A DNA stretch of 64,000 bases, taken from the NCBI GenBank assembly GCA_934500705.1, contig CAKSTI010000015.1:1-64000 (forward strand), read 5' to 3'. Positions 58,738 through 64,000 of this stretch are shown piece by piece. Numbering within the stretch: the first letter of the stretch is position 1; every line of letters begins with the position of its first letter. The notes beneath the pieces are model-generated. The model made no database searches and was not told the DNA's origin. It saw nothing but the letters and a program-made list of their open reading frames with translations. The translations under genes and the position numbers were made by a program. The stretch is from an uncultured Clostridia bacterium (lineage in GTDB: Bacteria > Bacillota > Clostridia > UMGS1810).

Positions 58738-59112
58738 CTTTTTCCGCCTATGCAAGGCGAGAGAGCAGAATTTGCGAAATCGAAATTCATTTGCGCAAAA
58801 CGGCACGCAGTTTGTTCAGTTTCCTTATTTTGCGTGCCGTTTTAGTCCGAGACTTCGGCTGATTGCCGAACTTTCGGACGGCGCAGTAATTAATTTTGAT
58901 GAGCAACTATTCTGCCCGAGCCTTGCATCAGCGGTGGGCGGTGGTGTCGGAGGTGCGCTCACGTAGCACCTCTGACCCGGTGCAGCGGGACGGTGCGGTT
59001 TTCATCATTTCTAAAAATGATAAACTTTCTTTGTTTCATACGAAACACTCCCCCCCTCCTACCCATTGGGGTGCACTGGTGCCGAGGCGGTGTCGGACGC
59101 CCCTGACGCTTT
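58738..59112 (+). repeat. structured dispersed repeat, copy C (subtype 2)
   Basis: This is nearly identical to copy B for 260 bp (58743-59002). The later part instead resembles copy A, with hairpins ATCATT / AATGAT and GTTTC / GAAAC where B has CGTTT / AAACG and GTGTTTC / GAAACAC. The tail ends next to the ymdB stop codon (59116). A 64-codon frame (58772-58966) is shared with copies A and B but is not considered coding. Confidence 0.85.
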
Positions 59113-59115
59113 CCC

Positions 59116-59889
59116 TTACCTTTTTACAATGCGTTTCAGCGACAGCGCCTTGCACGTTTCATCGTCCACGGTAAGCACTGCACCGCACATTCTTGCCTTG
59201 CCGTGTGCGTGCTCAAACTTTGTGGGCAGAGCCGTAACGAACTTGGATATTGCCGCCTCGGGCAGAACGCCGATTACGCTCTGTTCCGCCCCCGTCATGC
59301 CCAAATCGGTGATATATGCCGTTCCACGGGGGAGCAGGCACTCATCCGCCGTCTGCACGTGAGTGTGCGTGCCGAAAACGCAGGTCGCCTTGCCGTCTAA
59401 GTAGAACCCCATAGCACGCTTTTCACTTGTTGCGTCAGCGTGGAAATCCACGATTATTATGTCCGTTTTGTCCTTTAATCTTTCAATTTCTGCCGTGACT
59501 GCGGCAAAGGGGCAGTCTATGTTTAAAATATTCACCCTGCCCATAATATTAATAACGCCAATCCGCTTTCCCTTGCAACCCACCACTGTACTGCCCTCGC
59601 CGGGCGTGCCCTTGGGATAGTTTAGGGGGCGGATAACGTTGCTTTCGTTTTCAAATATGCTCAAAATGTCCTTGCGCCCGAACGTGTGGTTGCCCATAGT
59701 TATGACATCGACGCCGATGTCTGCGAGCGTGTAGTAATCATCGGTGGAAAGTCCGTTTCCTCCGGACGCATTTTCTGCATTTGCAATAACAAAATCTATG
59801 TTTTCCTCGGCTACGGTTTCCCTCAATACAGATGCGATAAAATCCATTCCGCATCTGCCGAAAATGTCGCCAACGAGTAATATATTCAT
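59116..59889 (-). CDS. ymdB: YmdB-family metallophosphoesterase
   Basis: YmdB is a calcineurin-like phosphodiesterase that hydrolyses 2',3'-cyclic nucleotides and influences RNase Y-linked regulation in B. subtilis. The 257-residue protein has LVGDIFGRCG (~5-14), NAENASGGNG (~36-45), the metal-binding GNHTFGRKDI (~65-74), DFHADATSEK (~147-156) and GTHTHVQTADE (~173-183). It lies downstream of rny, its usual neighbour, but repeat copy E and a terminator now separate the two. Confidence 0.95.
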   Translation of the reverse strand: MNILLVGDIFGRCGMDFIASVLRETVAEENIDFVIANAENASGGNGLSTDDYYTLADIGVDVITMGNHTFGRKDILSIFENESNVIRPLNYPKGTPGEGSTVVGCKGKRIGVINIMGRVNILNIDCPFAAVTAEIERLKDKTDIIIVDFHADATSEKRAMGFYLDGKATCVFGTHTHVQTADECLLPRGTAYITDLGMTGAEQSVIGVLPEAAISKFVTALPTKFEHAHGKARMCGAVLTVDDETCKALSLKRIVKR

Positions 59890-59944
59890 TTTTTCCTCCC
59901 AATTTTCTATACCTATAATTGAACAGGTTACATATAAATTAGCG

Positions 59945-60335
59945 CATTGTAACTAAACTAACTTTCTTTCTCCGCATTTGAAATGAGCCGTACAGGCTGT
60001 TTTTCGTATTTTTAAAATTGAGAGTAAAAACGGCGGAAATTAATTCATTTTCCTTATATTCCGCCGTTTTTAGCTCCGCAGTGAAACTGATTGTTTCGCC
60101 TCGGAGCGGCTAAGATTTTAAAAATAGGAAATTACAGCGTGTAGGCGATATTTCAGAGTCGGCGAGTGGGGGTGTCGGGGGCGTTCTCGCCAACGCCCCT
60201 GACGGTTTTTGCTTCGTTTCCGAAAACGATAAACTTTTGTTGTTTCAGCCGAAACACCCACCTTGTCCCCGACGAGGGTATGAGCGGTGTCGGGCGTCCC
60301 TGACGTTTTCCGATTTTTTAAAATCCTCTCTCTTG
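59945..60335 (+). repeat. structured dispersed repeat, copy E (subtype 1)
   Basis: This begins with GTAACTAAACTAACTT, half of the linker, then the same series as copy D: CCGCATTTGAAATGAGCCG, main hairpin with loop TTCAGTTTCC-like (here with TTTTCC), GCTCCG / CGGAGC, and the G-rich tail. The tail runs toward the rny terminator. The 503-bp gap between ymdB and rny holds this element and the terminator, and no gene. Confidence 0.85.
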
Positions 60336-60359
60336 TACGCCTGCCCCAAAAACCCAAAA

Positions 60360-60379
60360 GGCGGTGTAAAAACACCGCC
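60360..60379 (-). terminator. rny terminator
   Basis: GGCGGTGT / ACACCGCC with an AAAA loop (plus strand), followed on the minus strand by TTTTGGGTTTTT. It lies 13 bases after the rny stop. Confidence 0.8.
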
Positions 60380-60392
60380 CCTCACGTTTCGC

Positions 60393-61934
60393 TTATTTTG
60401 CGTAGTCCACCGAGCGTGTTTCCCTAATCACATTAACCTTAATCTGACCGGGGTATTCCAGCTCGCCCTCTATCTTTTTGGCAATGTCACGTGCGAGCAA
60501 CACCGCCTCATCGTCTTTAACAACTTCGGGCTTAACCATAATTCTGATTTCTCTGCCCGCCTGAATTGCGTAAGATTTCTCTACGCCGCCGAACGAGTCG
60601 GCAATTTCTTCGAGTTTTTCGAGTCTTTTGATGTATGTTTCGAGATTTTCTCTTCTTGCTCCGGGTCTTGCGGCGCTTATTGCGTCACACGCCTGAACTA
60701 TGCAGGCAATTACCGATGTCGGCTCGGTGTCGCCGTGGTGAGCGGCTATTGCGTTTATAACCACTGCCGACTCGTGATACTTCTTTGCAATGTCCACACC
60801 GATGTCCACGTGAGAACCCTCAACCTCGTGGTCAACGGCTTTGCCTATGTCGTGCAAAAGTCCGGCACGTTTTGCCGTCTTGATGTCAACCCCAAGTTCG
60901 CCTGCCATAATTCCGGCAAGGTGCGATACCTCCGTCGAATGTTTCAAAACGTTCTGTCCGTAGCTTGTACGGTATTTCATTCTGCCGAGCAGTTTGATAA
61001 GTTCGGGGTGCAGTCCGTGAACGCCCGTTTCAAACGTAGCCTGTTCACCCTCCTGCTTGATGATTGCCTCAATCTCTTTTCTGCATTTTTCGACAGTTTC
61101 CTCAATTCTTGCCGGGTGAATTCTGCCGTCAACAATGAGCTTTTCGAGCGCCATTCTGGCAACCTCACGCCTTACCGGGTCAAAGCCCGAGAGTACGACA
61201 GCCTCCGGCGTGTCGTCGATTATGAGGTCTATTCCCGTTGCGGTTTCGAGCGCCCTTATGTTGCGGCCCTCTCTGCCGATAATTCTGCCCTTCATCTCAT
61301 CATTGGGCAGCGACACAACAGACACGGTGCTCTCCGCAACGTGGTCTGCGGCGCACTTTTGAATAGCTGCGCTGATGATGTTTTTAGCCTTGATGTCGGC
61401 CTCCTCCTTGGCACGTGTTTCAATGTCTTTGATGAGGATTGCCGCTTCGTGCTTAACTTCCGTTTCTATGTTCTTAAGCAGGTAAGACTTTGCTTCCTCA
61501 ACCGAAAGTCCCGATATTCTTTCGAGAATTTCAAGCTGTGCATTCTTAACCTTTAATGTTTCTTCCTTAAGTACATCGACGTCTTTTAATTTTTTGTTTA
61601 AAAGCTCGTCTTTTTTCTCCAAGGAGTCTGCCTTTCTGTCGATGGACTCCTCTTTTTGCTGAACACGTCTTTCCTGACGGTTCATCTCGTTTCTGCGTTC
61701 CTTAATTTCTCTTTCAAATTCCGTTCTGCTCTTGTGGATTTCGTCCTTTGCCGAGAGCAGTGCTTCTTTCTTTTTGGTTTCCGCTTCCCTCCGGCCTTCT
61801 TCGATAATTTCGTTTGCCTTCTGTTCAGCTCCGCCTATGGTGTTTTCCGCAATTTTCCTTCTGCATACGTAACCGGCGAAAAAGCCGAGAATACACGCAG
61901 CAAATGCGGCTATAATCGGTATTAAAATTTCCAA
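60393..61934 (-). CDS. rny: ribonuclease Y
   Basis: RNase Y is the membrane-anchored endoribonuclease that initiates mRNA decay in Firmicutes. The 513-residue protein has an N-terminal TM (3-24), a long Lys/Glu-rich coiled coil (25-190), a KH domain with MKGRIIGREGRNIRALE (~210-226), and the HD domain with HSTEVSHLAG and LLHDIGKAVDHE (~330-365). Codon 1 is TTG at 61934 after AGGAGG (spaced 12); no better start gives the TM anchor. Confidence 0.97.
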   Translation of the reverse strand: MEILIPIIAAFAACILGFFAGYVCRRKIAENTIGGAEQKANEIIEEGRREAETKKKEALLSAKDEIHKSRTEFEREIKERRNEMNRQERRVQQKEESIDRKADSLEKKDELLNKKLKDVDVLKEETLKVKNAQLEILERISGLSVEEAKSYLLKNIETEVKHEAAILIKDIETRAKEEADIKAKNIISAAIQKCAADHVAESTVSVVSLPNDEMKGRIIGREGRNIRALETATGIDLIIDDTPEAVVLSGFDPVRREVARMALEKLIVDGRIHPARIEETVEKCRKEIEAIIKQEGEQATFETGVHGLHPELIKLLGRMKYRTSYGQNVLKHSTEVSHLAGIMAGELGVDIKTAKRAGLLHDIGKAVDHEVEGSHVDIGVDIAKKYHESAVVINAIAAHHGDTEPTSVIACIVQACDAISAARPGARRENLETYIKRLEKLEEIADSFGGVEKSYAIQAGREIRIMVKPEVVKDDEAVLLARDIAKKIEGELEYPGQIKVNVIRETRSVDYAK

Positions 61935-62024
61935 GAACCTTTTTACCTCCTTTTTTCAGATTTTTACTTTAATTTTTAAAAACTCGTTTTTCAATTTTTA
62001 TTCAAATCTCAAACATACCCTTAT

Positions 62025-62053
62025 ATTTTATAATATTTTGTCCGCTCTGTCAA
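62025..62053 (-). promoter_or_regulatory. sigma-A promoter of rny
   Basis: TTGACA (62048-62053), 17 bp, TAAAAT (62025-62030) on the minus strand, with a leader of about 85 A/T-rich bases. Confidence 0.75.
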
Positions 62054-62077
62054 CCGAATTTGTCAAAAAATATGAAT

Positions 62078-63496
62078 TTATTTCTCGTTAGCGGCAAGAG
62101 TGAACGTAAAACGGGTGTATTCGTCCACGACGCTTTCGGCGGTAATGGTTTCCCCGTGCATAGAAATTATGCGCTTTACAATGTAGAGCCCCAGCCCCAC
62201 ACCGCTGCGGTCGGCACTTCTTGATGTGTCGGTTTTGTAAAATCTGCCCCAGATGTAGTCGAGCTTGTCCTTTTCTATTCCGTGGCCGGTGTTCTCAACG
62301 CTGACGTACACCTTTTCGCCGCCCAAACTGGTGGAGAGCTTGATTTTTCCGCCGTCGGGGGTAAACTTTACGGCGTTGTTTATAAGATTTATAAGCACCT
62401 GGGTAATGGAGTCACGGTCTGCAAGCACGTTTAACTTTTCCTCGGCAATGTCGAGAGATACGTCGATGTTTTTCTCCGTAATCATCATCTCAAACTTGAC
62501 GAGCGCCTGGCACACAAGCTCGTTTATGTCAAAGACGGTCTTATTCACCTTGTTTTCGCCGCCCTCCAAACGTGAAATCTGCAAAAGACTCGTAACAAGA
62601 CGGGAAAGACGCTTTGACTCCGAGAGCACAATTTCCAGATATTTTCTGTGGCTTTCCTCCGGGATTGTGCCGTCAAGTATGCCCTCGACAAAGCCGGAAA
62701 TGGTAGTCATAGGAGTTCTCAGCTCGTGCGACACGTCGGACACAAAGCCACGGCGCAGATTTTCTAAGTTTTCGAGCGACGACGCCATTGCGTTGATGTT
62801 TTCGGCAAGCTCGCCGAGCTCATCGTCGGAGCGGTACTGCACCCGCTTTTCAAAGTTGCCCTTGCTGAATTCGGTAACTGCGGCGCTTATTTTCTTGACC
62901 GGCGTGGTTATGCGCAGGGATATAAAGTAAAAAAGAATTGCCGAGAAAAGCATAGCCGCCAAAATCATATACAGCACACGCTCCATCATCTTGTGCGACA
63001 TCTTGCGTATTTCCGGCATACGCTGATTGAATATCACACCGCCGAAAATCTCGCCGTCGTTTGTAAGCGGCGACGCCACCGTCATCAGCTTTTCGTTGTT
63101 TTCGTCCACAAAAAGCTCTGTGGAAACAACCGTTTTGCCGGACAGCACGTCGTCCGACACCCGTGCGCTCACCTTGTTGTAGCCACGCTTTGCCGATGCA
63201 CCGGAGATTTTGAGCACAATGCCGTTGTTGTCAAAAACCATTATGCTTGCCTGGGTGTTGTAGCTTATGTTGTCTATAATGGTCTGAAACATTGCGTCCA
63301 CGGCATAACTCTGATTTGTGAGCGCAGTGTGAGTGAGGTCGGAGATTTTTTCCACGTTGTTTTCAAGCACCGCCGCCCTCTCGTCTATCGTAACGCTCAC
63401 AAGATACCTCGAAAATATAACCGAAAAGCACAGAAATATAGAGATTACAACAAATATGCTGCCCACAATCATTGTTCCGAATATGCTTTTTTTCAA
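62078..63496 (-). CDS. PhoR/WalK-like sensor histidine kinase
   Basis: The 472-residue kinase has TM1 at about 7-29, an extracellular sensor domain of about 140 residues (30-170, PAS/Cache-like), TM2 near 172-192 and HAMP (~193-245). HisKA follows with SHELRTPMTTISGFVEG (phospho-His ~255), and HATPase_c with NLINNAVKFT (~370), VENTGHGIEKD and GVGLGLYIVKRI. The signal is not known. It overlaps the response regulator stop by 4 bp (ATGA), so the two form one operon. Confidence 0.94.
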   Translation of the reverse strand: MKKSIFGTMIVGSIFVVISIFLCFSVIFSRYLVSVTIDERAAVLENNVEKISDLTHTALTNQSYAVDAMFQTIIDNISYNTQASIMVFDNNGIVLKISGASAKRGYNKVSARVSDDVLSGKTVVSTELFVDENNEKLMTVASPLTNDGEIFGGVIFNQRMPEIRKMSHKMMERVLYMILAAMLFSAILFYFISLRITTPVKKISAAVTEFSKGNFEKRVQYRSDDELGELAENINAMASSLENLENLRRGFVSDVSHELRTPMTTISGFVEGILDGTIPEESHRKYLEIVLSESKRLSRLVTSLLQISRLEGGENKVNKTVFDINELVCQALVKFEMMITEKNIDVSLDIAEEKLNVLADRDSITQVLINLINNAVKFTPDGGKIKLSTSLGGEKVYVSVENTGHGIEKDKLDYIWGRFYKTDTSRSADRSGVGLGLYIVKRIISMHGETITAESVVDEYTRFTFTLAANEK

Positions 63497-64000
63497 CCGT
63501 TTTTCACCTCAAACTTGTATCCTACGCCCCACACCGTTTTGAGGCACCACTGATTGCTTATGCCCTCTATTTTTTCACGCAGTCTTTTTACGTGCACGTC
63601 CACCGTGCGTGAGTCGCCGAAAAATTCGTACCCCCACACCTCGTCCAAAAGCTGGTCACGTGTGAACACCTTGTTCGGGTGCGAGCACAGATAGTGCAAA
63701 AGTTCCAGCTCCTTTGGCGGAATATCCATCTTTTTTCCGTCCACAATAAGCTCATACTTAGTCATATCTATCGACAGCTTGTCAAACGTGACCTTTGCCA
63801 CCTTGTTTTCCGATGCGTCAAAGCGGCGCAGAACCGCCCTCAGCCTTGCAAGCAGTTCCTTAGGCTCAAACGGTTTTACTATGTAGTCGTCCGCTCCCAG
63901 TTCCAGCCCCAAAATCTTGTCTATCGTTTCGCCCTTTGCCGAGAGCATAATCACCGGCACACGGCTCACCTGGCGCATAGCTTTGAGCACGTCAATTCCG
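63493..64000 (-). CDS. PhoB/OmpR-family response regulator (start outside window)
   Basis: The visible 169 codons include the C-terminal part of a receiver domain, with PVIMLSAKG and the conserved Lys in IVKPF. They are followed by a complete winged-helix DNA-binding domain (KELELLHYLCSHPNKVFTRDQLLDEVWG ... DVHVKRLREKIE ... TVWGVGYKFE). The phospho-acceptor Asp lies beyond base 64000. It is paired with the downstream kinase by a 4-bp overlap. Confidence 0.93.
   Translation of the reverse strand, partial: GIDVLKAMRQVSRVPVIMLSAKGETIDKILGLELGADDYIVKPFEPKELLARLRAVLRRFDASENKVAKVTFDKLSIDMTKYELIVDGKKMDIPPKELELLHYLCSHPNKVFTRDQLLDEVWGYEFFGDSRTVDVHVKRLREKIEGISNQWCLKTVWGVGYKFEVKNG

Overview
The window is a chromosomal segment of an endospore-forming Firmicute of the class Clostridia. 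The evidence is spo0A next to spoIVB, a complete spoIIAA-spoIIAB-sigF operon, a Firmicutes-type primary sigma factor, RNase Y with YmdB, PlsY, pta-ackA, and strong AGGAGG ribosome binding sites. The SLH-domain surface protein at the left edge suggests a Gram-positive cell with an S-layer or SLH-anchored wall proteins. I cannot name a genus from sequence alone. No rRNA, tRNA, CRISPR array, intact transposase or prophage is visible.

Layout. 1-6.0 kb: SLH surface protein (cut by the window edge), a membrane-anchored coiled-coil protein, a C-terminally damaged conserved clostridial protein, and an acyl-CoA synthetase-deoD pair behind a promoter with a palindromic operator. 6.0-9.4 kb: spo0A, spoIVB and, divergently, a polysaccharide deacetylase with a Spo0A-box-like promoter. 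9.4-10.6 kb: an azlCD remnant followed by an AT-rich Xre regulator/SLOG protein cassette bounded by two nearly identical 37-bp hairpin repeats. 10.6-28.1 kb: housekeeping genes on the minus strand: nif3-trmK, pgi, HAD-DUF512-der-plsY, yceD-rpmF, pta-ackA, and a tight eight-gene run dgt-dnaG-rpoD-comEA-response regulator-histidine kinase-gerMN-murI. 28.4-33 kb: a small RHH protein, a ferredoxin-type protein divergent from crp/fnr-rnr-smpB, and a LysM/CAP fragment. 33.1-38 kb: the str operon (L7Ae-like, rpsL, rpsG, fusA, tuf) with its own consensus promoter and no rpoBC beside it.

38-46 kb is a carbohydrate-acid locus: AraC regulator, enolase-superfamily dehydratase, SDR, RraA-like enzyme, then on the opposite strand a Gfo/Idh/MocA oxidoreductase, a TIM-barrel isomerase/epimerase and a LacI repressor with a clear operator. 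46-50.7 kb holds rmuC, a GalM-like epimerase, a compact queG-like gene and the spoIIA operon. 51.3-58.1 kb holds pfkA, a small membrane protein, valS and folC, plus a family-5 solute-binding lipoprotein. 59-64 kb holds ymdB, rny and a PhoB/PhoR-like two-component pair cut by the right edge.

The most unusual signal is a dispersed repeat family of about 0.4 kb (copies near 41.1-41.6, 50.8-51.3, 58.2-58.6, 58.7-59.1 and 59.9-60.3 kb). Two subtypes share an alignable layout of successive hairpins. Their stems differ by compensatory changes while the loops are conserved, copies occur head-to-head around a ~90-bp linker with inverted ends, and four copies stop at or near the 3' end of a converging gene. 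This looks like a structured mobile element or RNA family rather than protein-coding DNA.
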